From assembly GCF_042738955.1 (NCBI RefSeq), contig NZ_JBHYHC010000029.1, positions 1 through 64,000 of the forward strand: 64,000 bases of DNA, read 5' to 3'. Under the pieces are notes generated by a model, which saw only the letters and a list, made by a program, of their open reading frames with translations, had not been told where the DNA came from and ran no database searches. Shown here piece after piece: positions 6,722 through 16,389 of the stretch. How positions within the stretch are numbered: the stretch's first letter is position 1; each line of letters begins with the position of its first letter. Position numbers and translations under genes: made by a program. Source of the DNA: Umezawaea sp042738955 (GTDB lineage: Bacteria > Actinomycetota > Actinomycetes > Mycobacteriales > Pseudonocardiaceae).

Positions 6722-8653
6722 ATGTTCGACAGTGTGCTGGTGGCCAACCGCGGCGAGATCGCGGTCCGCGTCGTCAAGGCCTTGCGGGAACTGGGGATCC
6801 GGTCCGTCGCGGTGTACAGCGACGCCGACGCCGACGCGCGGCACGTGCGTGAGGCGGACGTCGCCGTGCGGATCGGGCCCGCCGCCGCGCGGGAGAGCTA
6901 CCTCTCGATCGAGCGGATCGTGGACGCCGCGCTGGCGTCGGGCGCGCAGGCCGTGCACCCCGGCTACGGCTTTCTGGCGGAGAACGCGGAGTTCGCCCGC
7001 GCCTGCGAGAAGGCCGGGCTGGTCTTCATCGGGCCGAGCCCGGACGCGATCGAGGCGATGGGCGACAAGATCCGCGCGAAGCTGACCGTGCGGGCGGCGG
7101 GCGTGCCGGTGGTGCCGGGGCGCACCGAGCCCGGCATGACCGACGACGCGCTGGTGGACGCCGCACTGGAGATCGGCTTCCCGGTGCTGCTCAAGCCGTC
7201 CGCGGGCGGTGGCGGCAAGGGGATGCGGCTGGTCCACGAGGAGTCGGCGCTGCGGGACGCGATCGAGTCGGCCCGGCGCGAGGCGCGCGGGTCGTTCGGC
7301 GACGACACGCTGCTGATCGAGCGGTTCGTGACCAACCCCCGGCACATCGAGATCCAGGTGCTGGCCGACGCGCACGGCAATGCCGTCCACCTCGGCGAGC
7401 GCGAGTGCAGCCTCCAGCGGCGGCACCAGAAGATCATCGAAGAGGCCCCGTCCCCGCTGCTGGACCCGGAGACCCGAGCGGCGATGGGGCAGGCGGCGGT
7501 CGACGCGGCCAAGTCCGTCGGCTACCTGGGCGCGGGCACGGTCGAGTTCATCGTCGACGGCACGTCCGGCGACTACTTCTTCATGGAGATGAACACCCGG
7601 CTCCAGGTCGAGCACCCGGTGACCGAGTTGGTGACCGGCGTCGACCTGGTCGAGTGGCAGCTCCGCGTGGCGTCCGGCGAGCCGCTGGACTTCACCGAGG
7701 TCTCGTTGACCGGTCACGCCGTCGAAGCGCGGATCTACGCCGAGGACCCCGCCCGCGGTTTCCTGCCGACCGGTGGCCGGGTGTTGGCGCTGAGCGAGCC
7801 GGACGACGTGCGGATCGACTCGGCGTTGCAGGTGGGGTTGACGGTCGGCAGCGATTACGACCCCATGTTGGCCAAGGTGATCGCGTACGGCCGGACGCGC
7901 GAGGAGGCGCTGCGCAAGCTGCGCTCCGCGCTGGGCCGGATGGTGCTGCTCGGCGTCACCACGAACATCCCGTTCCTCCGGTCGCTGCTGTCCGATGTGG
8001 ACGTTCGCGCCGGGCTGCTGGACACCGGGCTGGTCGAGCGCAAGCTGGACGAGTTGGTGACCCACGACGTGCCGGACGAGGTGCTGGCGGCCGCGGCGCT
8101 GGAACGGCAGCTGGCGCCGCGCGGCACGGACCCGTGGGACCAGGTCGGCGGGTGGCGGGTCGGCGAGCACGCGTGGACCGCCGTGCGCGTCGACGTGGCG
8201 GGCCGGGAGACGACCGAGGTGCGGGTCCGGGGCGCGGAGGTGGCCGTGGGTTCGGCGGAACCGGTGCGGCTCCGGGCCGAGGTGCGGGACGGCGACCTGG
8301 TCGTGGGCACCCGGCGGTACGCGATGGCCCGCGACGGGCGCGTGCTGTGGCTGGGGGCCGAGGGGCGCTCGTGGGCGTTGACCGAGACCGAGCCGCTGGA
8401 GTCCGCCGGGCGGAGTGCGGTTGGCGCGGCCGGGCCGGTCACGAGCCCGATGCCCGGCACCGTGCTGGTGGTCCGGGCGTCCCTTGGCGACTCCGTCGTC
8501 AAGGGCCAAGCGCTGTTCGTCGTCGAGGCGATGAAGATGGAGCACTCCGTGGTCGCACCCGTCGACGGCGTGCTCACCGAAGTGAACGTCCAGGCGGGCC
8601 ACCAGGTCGCGCTGGACCAGACCCTAGCCGTCGTAGTCCCCCACCAGGAGTGA
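6722..8653 (+). CDS. accA1: Biotin carboxylase / biotin carboxyl carrier alpha chain
   Basis: 643 residues. The N-terminal biotin carboxylase begins FDSVLVANRGEIAVRV, carries the ATP-grasp GGGGKGM loop near residue 165 and the MNTRLQVEHPVTE catalytic block near 290. A linker follows. The C-terminal biotinyl domain ends with EAMKMEH, where the Lys is biotinylated, about 35 residues from the end. It carboxylates its own biotin with ATP and bicarbonate and passes the group to the beta chain encoded five bases upstream. Length and order match mycobacterial AccA1 and MCC-alpha. It is co-transcribed with the dehydrogenase that starts three bases after its stop. Confidence 0.94.
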   Translation: MFDSVLVANRGEIAVRVVKALRELGIRSVAVYSDADADARHVREADVAVRIGPAAARESYLSIERIVDAALASGAQAVHPGYGFLAENAEFARACEKAGLVFIGPSPDAIEAMGDKIRAKLTVRAAGVPVVPGRTEPGMTDDALVDAALEIGFPVLLKPSAGGGGKGMRLVHEESALRDAIESARREARGSFGDDTLLIERFVTNPRHIEIQVLADAHGNAVHLGERECSLQRRHQKIIEEAPSPLLDPETRAAMGQAAVDAAKSVGYLGAGTVEFIVDGTSGDYFFMEMNTRLQVEHPVTELVTGVDLVEWQLRVASGEPLDFTEVSLTGHAVEARIYAEDPARGFLPTGGRVLALSEPDDVRIDSALQVGLTVGSDYDPMLAKVIAYGRTREEALRKLRSALGRMVLLGVTTNIPFLRSLLSDVDVRAGLLDTGLVERKLDELVTHDVPDEVLAAAALERQLAPRGTDPWDQVGGWRVGEHAWTAVRVDVAGRETTEVRVRGAEVAVGSAEPVRLRAEVRDGDLVVGTRRYAMARDGRVLWLGAEGRSWALTETEPLESAGRSAVGAAGPVTSPMPGTVLVVRASLGDSVVKGQALFVVEAMKMEHSVVAPVDGVLTEVNVQAGHQVALDQTLAVVVPHQE

Positions 8654-8656
8654 CCG

Positions 8657-9808
8657 ATGTTGGACTTCCGCCTCGATGAGGAATACGAAGCGCTGCGCAA
8701 GACCGTCGAGGAGTTCGCCCGCGACGAGGTCGCCCCGGTCATCGGCGACCTCTACGAGCGGTGCGAGTTCCCGTACGAGATCGTCGCCAAGATGGGCCGC
8801 ATGGGCCTGTTCGGCCTGCCGTTCCCCGAGGAGCACGGCGGCATGGGCGGCGACTACTTCGCCCTCTGCCTTGCCTTGGAGGAGTTGGCCCGCGTCGACT
8901 CGTCCGTCGCCATCACCCTGGAGGCCGGGGTGTCGCTGGGTGCGATGCCGGTCTTCCGGTTCGGCACCGACGAGCAGCGCGCCCAGTGGCTGGAGGGCAT
9001 GTGCTCCGGCGAGGTGCTCGGCGCGTTCGGCCTGACCGAGCCCGGCGGCGGCAGCGACGCGGGCGCGTTGCGCACCACCGCGAAGCTGGTGGACGGGCAC
9101 TGGGTGCTCAACGGCACCAAGGCGTTCATCACGAACTCCGGCACCGACATCACCGGCCTGGTGACCGTGGCGGCCGTGACCGGCACGAAGCCCGACGGGC
9201 GCAAGGAGATCTCGGCGATCATCGTGCCCACGGGCACGCCGGGGTTCACCGTGTCGAAGAAGTACTCCAAGGTCGGCTGGAACGCCTCCGACACCCGCGA
9301 ACTGTCCTTCGTGGACTGCAAGGTGCCCGAGGCCAACCTGCTCGGCCAACGCGGCCGCGGCTACGCCCAGTTCCTCCAGACGTTGGACGAGGGCCGGATC
9401 GCCATCGCCGCGCTCGGCGTCGGCTTGGCGCAGGGCTGCGTGGACGAGAGCCTGAAGTACGTGGGCGAGCGCGAGGCGTTCGGCCACAAGATCGGCGAGT
9501 ACCAGGCGATCAAGTTCAAGATCGCCGACATGGAGGTCCGCGCCTACAACGCCCGCCTGGCGTACTACGCGGCGGCGGCGAAGATGCTGCGCGGCGAACC
9601 GTTCAAGAAGGAAGCAGCCATCGCCAAGCTCGTCTCCTCCGAGGCCGCGATGGACAACGCCCGTGAGGCGACGCAGATCTTCGGCGGCTACGGCTTCATG
9701 AACGAGTACCCCGTGGGCCGCTTCTACCGCGACGCGAAGATCCTGGAGATCGGCGAGGGCACCAGCGAGGTGCAGCGCATGCTGATCGCCCGCGAACTGG
9801 GGCTGTAG
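8657..9808 (+). CDS. Acyl-CoA dehydrogenase, isovaleryl-CoA type
   Basis: 383 residues, full length for the family. It oxidises an acyl-CoA to the 2-enoyl-CoA with FAD and passes electrons to ETF. Typical blocks are AFGLTEPGGGSDAG, ITNSGTD, the FGGYGFMNEYPVGRFYRD signature and EIGEGTSEVQRM, which carries the catalytic-Glu position of the short/branched-chain group. Its place after the carboxylase genes matches mycobacterial FadE19, making isovaleryl-CoA the likely substrate. The product would then be the substrate of the carboxylase. No hydroxymethylglutaryl-CoA lyase or enoyl hydratase gene is present here, so the later steps must be encoded elsewhere. Confidence 0.9.
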   Translation: MLDFRLDEEYEALRKTVEEFARDEVAPVIGDLYERCEFPYEIVAKMGRMGLFGLPFPEEHGGMGGDYFALCLALEELARVDSSVAITLEAGVSLGAMPVFRFGTDEQRAQWLEGMCSGEVLGAFGLTEPGGGSDAGALRTTAKLVDGHWVLNGTKAFITNSGTDITGLVTVAAVTGTKPDGRKEISAIIVPTGTPGFTVSKKYSKVGWNASDTRELSFVDCKVPEANLLGQRGRGYAQFLQTLDEGRIAIAALGVGLAQGCVDESLKYVGEREAFGHKIGEYQAIKFKIADMEVRAYNARLAYYAAAAKMLRGEPFKKEAAIAKLVSSEAAMDNAREATQIFGGYGFMNEYPVGRFYRDAKILEIGEGTSEVQRMLIARELGL

Positions 9809-9812
9809 CGCT

Positions 9813-9844
9813 CCGCGGACTCCGGCCGAAACCGGAGTCCGCGG
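9813..9844. terminator. Bidirectional terminator, 13-bp perfect stem
   Basis: CCGCGGACTCCGG at 9813-9825 pairs exactly with 9832-9844 around a CCGAAA loop. It fills the 39-base gap between the convergent dehydrogenase and MDMPI genes and can end transcription from both sides. Confidence 0.85.
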
Positions 9845-9847
9845 TTG

Positions 9848-10519
9848 TCACACCACGTTCATCGCCGTCGTCAACAACCGTCGCACCTGGGCGATCCGCT
9901 CGGGGTCGCCGCTCACCTGGACGTCCTCGCCCCGGTTGTACAGCCACAGCAGCACCGCGCCGGGCCGCCCCAACACCGAGGCGTCCGCGTCGAGCGACTC
10001 GATCGGGGTCACGTCCACGCCCGTGGGGTGGACGTCGACCCGCCAGTCGGCCACCCGCAGCCAGTGCGTGCCCCACTCGGTCAGGTCGGGGGCGTAGTCC
10101 TCCGGCCAGGTGCGGGTCTCGCGGTGCAGGAAGACGTCCAGCATCTCGCCGATCGCGTCCGCGGCGAAGTCCTCGGGGAACGGGGTCAGCGGGGTGCCCA
10201 GTGCCACCTCCGCGTCGAACCGGTGGATCGCCGCCTCCTGGGCCATCCGGCGGATCCAGAAGCGGTCCGGGCGGTCGGCGAACGCCGCCGAGAGCGCCGC
10301 GTAGGCCTGGTCGAGTGCCGTGACCGCCGTGGTGTCCGGCGGTTCGGCCTCCTTGCCCACCACGGTCCGGAAGCCGCGGGCGACGTGGGCGACGAGATTG
10401 CCGACCGTCCAGCCGGGGCAGGTCGGCACGGGCGCGGTGAGGTCGCCGCCCGCCAGCACGCGCAGGCGGCGGACCTCGTCCGCCAAGATCCCCAGCAGTC
10501 TCCCGCTGTCCACGGTCAA
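9848..10519 (-). CDS. Mycothiol-dependent maleylpyruvate isomerase-fold (MDMPI/DinB) protein
   Basis: 223 residues. The N-terminal TCPGWTVGNLVAHVARG block is the MDMPI/DinB four-helix metal-binding signature. A second His comes from the MAQEAAIHRFDAE stretch, and a small C-terminal domain is present. Such proteins are numerous in mycothiol-producing actinobacteria. A few use mycothiol in isomerase or transferase reactions; most have unknown substrates. Its start overlaps the aidB stop by four bases, so the two are translationally coupled. A role in detoxifying electrophiles alongside AidB is plausible but inferred. Confidence 0.8.
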   Translation of the reverse strand: MTVDSGRLLGILADEVRRLRVLAGGDLTAPVPTCPGWTVGNLVAHVARGFRTVVGKEAEPPDTTAVTALDQAYAALSAAFADRPDRFWIRRMAQEAAIHRFDAEVALGTPLTPFPEDFAADAIGEMLDVFLHRETRTWPEDYAPDLTEWGTHWLRVADWRVDVHPTGVDVTPIESLDADASVLGRPGAVLLWLYNRGEDVQVSGDPERIAQVRRLLTTAMNVV

Positions 10520-12120
10520 GGCTTCGGCAGGCCGCGTTCGACGATCGCGCCGGTGTCGACGCCCCTGGGCAGCGTGCCGAACGCGACACCCCAGTCACCC
10601 GCCAGCCGCGACGCGGTGAACGCGTCCGCCACGGCCGGGTGACCGAACCGCACGAGCAGGGAACCCTGCAACACCAACGCCATCCGCTCCACGAGCCGTC
10701 GAGCCCGCAGTTCCAGGTCGGCCGTGTCCGCCAGGTCCGCGCGCAGACCGTCGACCGCCGCGTCCAGCCGCCGGTCCGCGCCGCGCGCGGTGTCCAGCTC
10801 GGTGAAGAACGCCTGCACGGACTCGGGTTCCCGGCCCATCGCGCGCAGCACGTCCAGCGCGGCGACGTTGCCGGACCCCTCCCAGATGGACATCAGCGGC
10901 GACTCCCGGAACAGCCTCGGCATCCCCGAGTCCTCGATGTACCCGTTGCCGCCCAGGCATTCCAGCGCCTCGGCCGCGTGCACGGGACCGCGCTTGCACA
11001 CCCAGTACTTCGTCACGGCCAGCGCCAGCCTGCGGAACGCGCCCGTCGTGCCCGCCAGGTGCATCGCCACGGTCGTGGCCGCCTCGGACTCGACCGCCAG
11101 GTCCGCCAGCACGTTGCGCATCAGCGGCTGGTCGACCAGGTAGCTCCCGAACGCCTTGCGGTGCGCCGCGTGGTGCGTGGCCTGCGCGAGGCCGAACCGC
11201 ATCCCGGACGCGCTGCCGACCACGCAGTCCAGCCTGGTCATGTTGACCATCTCGATGATGGTCCGCACGCCCCTGCCCTCCTCACCGACGAGCCAGCCGA
11301 CCGCGCCGTCGTACTCCAGCTCGGCCGACGCGTTGGACTTGTTGCCCAGCTTGTCCTTGAGGCGCTGGAGGAACATCGCGTTGCGCGTCCCGTCCGGCAG
11401 CACCCTGGGCAGCAGGAAGCACGACAGGCCGCCGGGCGCCTGCGCCAGCGTGAGGAACAGGTCGGACATCGGCGCGGACGTGAACCACTTGTGCCCGGTG
11501 AGGAGGTACGTGCCGTCGCCCGCGGGGCGGGCCGTGGTGGTGTTCGCCCGGACGTCCGATCCGCCCTGCTTCTCGGTCATCGACATGCCCGCGATCAGCC
11601 CGCGCTTGCCCTCGGGGGCGCGCAGGCCGAAGTCGTACTCCGTCGAGGCGAGCAGCGGCTCGAACCGTTCTGCCAGCTCAGGGGTGGTGCGCAGGGCCGG
11701 GACTGCGGCGTAGGTCATCGAGATCGGGCAGCCGTGCCCCGCCTCGGCCTGGTTCCAGACGAACATCTTCGCCGCGCGGGCCAGGTGCGCGCCGGGCCGC
11801 TCGTCGCGCCACGGCGCCGCGTGCAGGCCGTGGCCGACCGCGGTCTCCATCAGCCGGTGCCACGCCGGGTGGAACTCGACCTCGTCGATCCGGTGGCCGT
11901 ACCGGTCGTGGGTCCGCAGCACCGGCGGGTGCTCGTTGGCCTGCCGGGCGAGGTCGATCGTGTCCTGGCGGCCGGCGAGCCTGCCGAGCTCGTGCACCTC
12001 GGCCTCGGCCCACCCCGCGCCGCCGCGGTGCAGCGCGTCGAGCAGCGCGGGATCGGCCGCGACGTCGTGGCCGGACAGCGGCGGCACCTGGTTGGTGACC
12101 TCGTGTGTGGCGTGGGTCAT
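10516..12120 (-). CDS. aidB: AidB-like acyl-CoA dehydrogenase family protein
   Basis: 534 residues, longer than ordinary acyl-CoA dehydrogenases and matching AidB, the E. coli adaptive-response protein that binds DNA and protects it from alkylation. Shared features are the N-terminal extension with VEFHPAWHRLM, GMSMTEKQGGSDVRANTT, the SAPMSD active-site loop, ECLGGNGYIEDSGMPRL and a C-terminal helical tail. The protein binds FAD; its physiological substrate is unclear. A TAGGCT box ends six bases before the ATG, which suggests a leaderless mRNA. It is divergent from tmsA, and the MDMPI gene follows with a 4-base overlap. Confidence 0.9.
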   Translation of the reverse strand: MTHATHEVTNQVPPLSGHDVAADPALLDALHRGGAGWAEAEVHELGRLAGRQDTIDLARQANEHPPVLRTHDRYGHRIDEVEFHPAWHRLMETAVGHGLHAAPWRDERPGAHLARAAKMFVWNQAEAGHGCPISMTYAAVPALRTTPELAERFEPLLASTEYDFGLRAPEGKRGLIAGMSMTEKQGGSDVRANTTTARPAGDGTYLLTGHKWFTSAPMSDLFLTLAQAPGGLSCFLLPRVLPDGTRNAMFLQRLKDKLGNKSNASAELEYDGAVGWLVGEEGRGVRTIIEMVNMTRLDCVVGSASGMRFGLAQATHHAAHRKAFGSYLVDQPLMRNVLADLAVESEAATTVAMHLAGTTGAFRRLALAVTKYWVCKRGPVHAAEALECLGGNGYIEDSGMPRLFRESPLMSIWEGSGNVAALDVLRAMGREPESVQAFFTELDTARGADRRLDAAVDGLRADLADTADLELRARRLVERMALVLQGSLLVRFGHPAVADAFTASRLAGDWGVAFGTLPRGVDTGAIVERGLPKP

Positions 12121-12267
12121 GCCGCCAGCCTAGACCGGTTCTACTCGTCGGTAATGTCCGGTTCTTCGTTGCTCGGAGGTTTCGTTCGACCACAGAGTGG
12201 GATCAACCCGCATCAGTCGGGTGATTTGGGGATGCCGAGAACGATTGATCGGCCTAACGTCGGACCT

Positions 12268-13629
12268 GTGAGCAGCCACCCTGCGCAGGCGGCTCCGGCA
12301 GGAGCCCACTCCGAGGCCGTAGCGGCACTGCGCCAGCAGTACGCCGCGATCCCCGCGGGCAGTCCCGTGCGCCTCGCCAAGCCCACCTCCAACCTCTTCC
12401 GCTTCCGCCAGGACCAGGCGGGCGGGCTCGACGTCGCCCGCTTCAACCGGGTCCTGTCCGTCGACCCGGACGCCCGCACCGCACAGGTCCAGGGCATGAC
12501 GACCTACGAGGACCTGGTCGACGCGACCCTCCCGCACGGACTGATGCCGCTGGTCGTCCCGCAGCTCAAGACGATCACGCTCGGCGGCGCGGTCGCGGGC
12601 CTCGGCATCGAGTCCAGCTCCTTCCGCAACGGACTCCCGCACGAGTCCGTGAAGGAGCTGGAGGTCCTCACCGGCGACGGCGAGGTCGTCGTCGTGCGCC
12701 CGGAAGACCCGCTGTTCCGGGGTTTCCCGAACTCCTACGGCACGCTCGGCTACACGTTGCGGCTCGAGATCGAGCTGGAGCGGGTCAAGCCGTACGTCCG
12801 GCTGCGGCACGTTCCCTTCGGGAGCGCGCGCGAGTGCGCCGAGGTCATCGCGGGCGTCTGCGCGGACGGCGAGTACCAGGGCGAACGGGTCGACTTCATC
12901 GACGGCACGGTGTTCACCGGGACCGAGATGTACCTGACGCTCGCGGACTTCGTGGACGAGGCTCCGGGCACGTCGGACTACACCGGCAACACCATCTTCT
13001 ACCGGTCGATCCAGTCGAACCGGACGGACTACCTGACCGTGCGGGACTACATCTGGCGCTGGGACACCGACTGGTTCTGGTGCTCGCGGGCGTTCGGCGC
13101 CCAGCACCCGGTGGTCCGCAGGCTGTGGCCGAAGAAGTACCTGCGGTCCGATGTCTACCGGAAGATCGTCGCGTTCGACCGGCGGCACGGCTTCTCCGAC
13201 CGGCTGTCCAAGGCCGTCCAGGAGCCGGTCATCCAGGACGTGGAGATCCCGGTCGACGAGCTGCCGGAGTTCCTCGACTTCTTCGAGCGCGAGATCGGCA
13301 TCAGCCCCGTGTGGCTGTGCCCCGTTCGGCTGCGCGACCGCGGCGGATGGCCCCTCTACCCCATGGACGCGGACACGCTGTACGTGAACGTGGGGTTTTG
13401 GTCGTCGGTCTCGTTGCGACCGGGGGAAGAAATGGGCAGCCGCAACAGGTTGATCGAGGCGAAGGTGTCCGAGCTGGGTGGGCACAAGTCGCTGTACTCC
13501 GACTCGTACTACGAGGAGGAGGAGTTCTGGCGGCACTACAACGGCGAGGCCTACCTGGCCTTGAAGGGGCGGTACGACAAGGGGAGTCGCCTCCCCGACC
13601 TGTACGCCAAGTGTGTTCTCCGAAGGTAG
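12268..13629 (+). CDS. tmsA: FAD-binding oxidoreductase for 10-methyl fatty acids (TmsA/BfaA-like)
   Basis: About 453 residues with an FAD_binding_4 (vanillyl-alcohol oxidase type) domain: NLFRFR, FNRVLSVDPDARTAQVQGMTTYEDLV, TLGGAVAGLGIESSSFRNG and a C-terminal substrate-cap region. With the methyltransferase 16 bases downstream it matches the TmsA-TmsB (BfaA-BfaB) pair. There the partner adds a methylene group at C10 of oleoyl chains and this protein reduces it to 10-methyl (tuberculostearic-type) acid. The GTG at 12268 is preferred because TAACGT ends seven bases before it, a leaderless layout. An in-frame ATG at 12232 has no usable ribosome site. Confidence 0.85.
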   Translation: MSSHPAQAAPAGAHSEAVAALRQQYAAIPAGSPVRLAKPTSNLFRFRQDQAGGLDVARFNRVLSVDPDARTAQVQGMTTYEDLVDATLPHGLMPLVVPQLKTITLGGAVAGLGIESSSFRNGLPHESVKELEVLTGDGEVVVVRPEDPLFRGFPNSYGTLGYTLRLEIELERVKPYVRLRHVPFGSARECAEVIAGVCADGEYQGERVDFIDGTVFTGTEMYLTLADFVDEAPGTSDYTGNTIFYRSIQSNRTDYLTVRDYIWRWDTDWFWCSRAFGAQHPVVRRLWPKKYLRSDVYRKIVAFDRRHGFSDRLSKAVQEPVIQDVEIPVDELPEFLDFFEREIGISPVWLCPVRLRDRGGWPLYPMDADTLYVNVGFWSSVSLRPGEEMGSRNRLIEAKVSELGGHKSLYSDSYYEEEEFWRHYNGEAYLALKGRYDKGSRLPDLYAKCVLRR

Positions 13630-13645
13630 AAAGGAGCCGGGGCCC

Positions 13646-14878
13646 ATGCGGTTGGCGGAGGTGTTCCAACAAGTGGTCGGCAGCGACCAGGCCGTCGAGT
13701 TCAGCGCTTACGACGGCAGTCACGCCGGTCCGGAGGGGGCGGGCATGCGCATCGAGGTGCGCACGCCCATGGCGTTGTCCTACCTGGCGTCCGCGCCGGG
13801 GGAGCTGGGACTCGCCCGCGCCTACGTGACGGGGAACCTGGAGATCATCGGCGACGTCCACGGGGCGCTCGCGCACCTGTCGGAGCTGAGCCTGCGCGAG
13901 GTGCCGTGGTCGCAGCGGCTCAACCTGCTCGCCATGCTCGGCCGCGTCCGGGTGAACAACAAGGTCGAGGTGCCCGCCCAGGAGCGGCGCCTGCACGGGA
14001 TGCGCCACTCGAAGGCCCGCGACCGCGAGGCGATCGCGCACCACTACGACGTGTCCAACAAGTTCTACGAGTGGGTGCTCGGCCCGTCCATGGCCTACAC
14101 CTGCGCGGTCTACCCGACGGCGGACGCCACGCTGGAGGACGCCCAGTTCGCCAAGCACGACCTCGTGGCCCGCAAGCTGGGGCTGAAGGAGGGCATGCGG
14201 CTGCTGGACGTCGGCTGCGGCTGGGGCGGCATGGTCATGCACGCCGCCAAGCACTACGGCGTGCGCGCGGTCGGCGTGACGCTGTCCCGCAACCAGGCCG
14301 AGTGGGCGCAGAAGGCCATCGTCGAGGCGGGTCTGTCGGAGCTGGCCGAGGTCCGCTTCCTGGACTACCGCGACGTCCGCGAGGAGGGCTTCGACGCGAT
14401 CAGCTCGATCGGCCTCACCGAGCACATCGGCAAGGCCAAGCTGCCGTCGTACTTCAAGTCCCTGTACGGGAAGCTGAAGCCGGGCGGCAGGATGCTGAAC
14501 CACTGCATCACCAGGCCCAACAACCTCCAGCGGGCACGGACGGGCGGCTTCATCGACCGCTACGTGTTCCCGGACGGCGAACTGGTCGGCCCCGGCCACA
14601 TCGTGTCGCTCATGACCGACACCGGCTTCGAGGTCAGGCACGAGGAGAACATCCGCGAGCACTACGCCCTCACCCTGGCGGCGTGGGGCCGCAACCTCGA
14701 CGACCACTGGGACGAGGCGGTCGAGGAGGTGGGCGAGGCGAGGGCCCGCGTGTGGCGCCTGTACCTGGCCGCGAGCAGGCTCGGCTTCGACCGCAACAAC
14801 ATCCAGCTCCACCAGGTCCTTGGCGTGAAACTCGACCGGGGCAACGCCAAGATGCCCCTCAGGCCGGACTGGGCCTGA
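13646..14878 (+). CDS. tmsB: Cyclopropane-fatty-acid-synthase-type methyltransferase (TmsB/UfaA1-like)
   Basis: 410 residues. An N-terminal ~120-residue domain is followed by the SAM-dependent CFAS fold: HHYDVSNKFYEWVLGPSMAYTCAVY, the SAM loop LDVGCGWGGM near residue 190, SIGLTEHIG and the C-terminal NLDDHWDEA block. It methylates double bonds of phospholipid acyl chains. Next to TmsA the expected product is a 10-methylene then 10-methyl branched chain, which fluidises the membrane. The start follows AAAGGAG at the tmsA stop, so the two form an operon. A hairpin at 14892 ends it. A plain cyclopropane synthase is the alternative. Confidence 0.88.
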   Translation: MRLAEVFQQVVGSDQAVEFSAYDGSHAGPEGAGMRIEVRTPMALSYLASAPGELGLARAYVTGNLEIIGDVHGALAHLSELSLREVPWSQRLNLLAMLGRVRVNNKVEVPAQERRLHGMRHSKARDREAIAHHYDVSNKFYEWVLGPSMAYTCAVYPTADATLEDAQFAKHDLVARKLGLKEGMRLLDVGCGWGGMVMHAAKHYGVRAVGVTLSRNQAEWAQKAIVEAGLSELAEVRFLDYRDVREEGFDAISSIGLTEHIGKAKLPSYFKSLYGKLKPGGRMLNHCITRPNNLQRARTGGFIDRYVFPDGELVGPGHIVSLMTDTGFEVRHEENIREHYALTLAAWGRNLDDHWDEAVEEVGEARARVWRLYLAASRLGFDRNNIQLHQVLGVKLDRGNAKMPLRPDWA

Positions 14879-14891
14879 CTCGCTCCACCCG

Positions 14892-14925
14892 CACGCGGAT
14901 CACCCTTTCGGGGGTGGTCCGCGTG
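14892..14925 (+). terminator. Terminator after tmsB
   Basis: A 14-bp stem (CACGCGGATCACCC against GGGTGGTCCGCGTG, one T-G pair) with a six-base loop starts 14 bases after the tmsB stop and is followed by TTT. Confidence 0.8.
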
Positions 14926-14995
14926 TTTGCGCGTGGCGCGATGAGTTCGACGGCCCAAGGCGGTCTCACCTCTGTCGCCGTTGCTTGGAGGAGTC

Positions 14996-15598
14996 ATGGG
15001 CAGTGTCATCGTCGACCTCAGCATCTCGCTCGACGGGTTCATCGCCGGGCCCGGTGACGGGCTGGAGTCGCCGCTCGGGCGGGGCGGGGAAGGGCTGTTC
15101 GCGTGGATGAGCGCGGGCCCTGAGGGGAATCAGGTCGAGCGGCGGTTGCGGCCTCCCGACGCCAGCAAGCCCGTGGTCGACGAGTGGATGAGCGAGGGTG
15201 GGGCGATCATCAGTGGGCGGCGGACGTTCGACATCGCCGGTGGGTGGGCTGACGGGCATCCGATCGACGTGCCGATCTTCGTGCTGACGCACGAGCCGCC
15301 GACCGAAGGGCGGTGGAGTCCTCGCGTGTCGTTCGTGACCGAGGGGATCGAGCGGGCGTTGGAGTTGGCGCAGGAGGCGGCCGGGGACAAGGTCGTGTCG
15401 GTGTGCGGTGCTTCGCCCGCTCAGCAGTTGTTGCGGCTGGGGAAGCTGGACGAGATCCAGGTGAGCGTCACGCCGCTGCTGCTCGGTGGCGGGGTGCGGT
15501 TGTTGGAGCACTTCGGGGACGGGCCGGTCGTGCTGGAGCAGACCAGGGTCGTGGCGTCCGACGGGGTCACGCACCTGCGGTACCGGGTCGTGCGCTGA
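14996..15598 (+). CDS. Dihydrofolate-reductase-fold (RibD C-terminal type) protein
   Basis: 200 residues of the RibD_C/DHFR-like family, NADPH-binding reductases of mostly unknown substrate. The start VIVDLSISLDGFIAGP is the usual first strand and substrate loop. GGAIISGRRTFD is the cofactor segment, and VSVCGASPAQQLL and VTPLLLGGGVRLL follow. GGAGGA precedes the ATG at 14996. It stands alone between a terminator and a methyltransferase gene on the same strand. The second member of the family at 37061 sits beside an ECF sigma factor, but this copy has no such neighbour. Confidence 0.8.
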   Translation: MGSVIVDLSISLDGFIAGPGDGLESPLGRGGEGLFAWMSAGPEGNQVERRLRPPDASKPVVDEWMSEGGAIISGRRTFDIAGGWADGHPIDVPIFVLTHEPPTEGRWSPRVSFVTEGIERALELAQEAAGDKVVSVCGASPAQQLLRLGKLDEIQVSVTPLLLGGGVRLLEHFGDGPVVLEQTRVVASDGVTHLRYRVVR

Positions 15599-15635
15599 GA
15601 GCGGAAAGCCTGTCGGGGCCGGTGGGGCGCGCGGC

Positions 15636-16389
15636 ATGGTGGACGCCATGGATCTGGGATTCGCGGGTGAGGTGGCGGACTTCTACGCGGCGTACCGGCG
15701 CGGGTATCCGGCCGAGGTGTTCGACGACCTGGTGACCACGTTCGGGTTGACCGGCGACGACACGGTCCTCGACCTGGGGTGCGGCACGGGCCAGTTGACG
15801 GTGCCGATGGCGGAACGGGTGGGGCGCGTCATCGGCGTGGACCCGTCGGCGGACATGCTGGCCAAAGGGGCGCGGAAGGCGAACATCACCTGGCAGCTGG
15901 GGTCCGACACCGAGTTGCCCGAGGTGGACGGGCTCGGGGCCGTGACGATCGGGCAGGCCCTGCACTGGATGGACCACGTGCGCCTGTTCCGCGAGCTGGG
16001 GCCGAGGTTCCGGCCGGGCGGCGGGATCGCCGTGGTGGCCAACGGGACTCCGTTGTGGCTCCAGGAAACCGAGTGGTCACGGGCCCTCCGCAAGGTGTTG
16101 GAGGACTGGTTGGGCACGGAGGTCAAGAACACCTGCGGGACGGCGGAGGCCGATCGGGACCGGTACGCCGAGGCGTTGAGCGGGGCGGGGTACGAGGTCG
16201 GGCACACCACCGTCGAGTACACCGACGAGCTGGACCTGGAGCACGTGATCGGCGGCGTCTACTCGGCGCTGCCGCTGGCGAAGCTGCCGACGAAGGACCG
16301 GCGGCCGCTCTTCGAAGAGCGGATCCGCCGGTCACTGGAACACCTCGGGCCCTTTGCCGAACACGTGCGCGTGTCCGTCCTCACCGGAC

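Noticed and set aside
10639..12267. Upstream extension of the tmsA frame over the aidB gene
   Set aside because: The frame is open only because it is antisense to aidB. Family homology begins near 12300 and a leaderless start fits at 12268.
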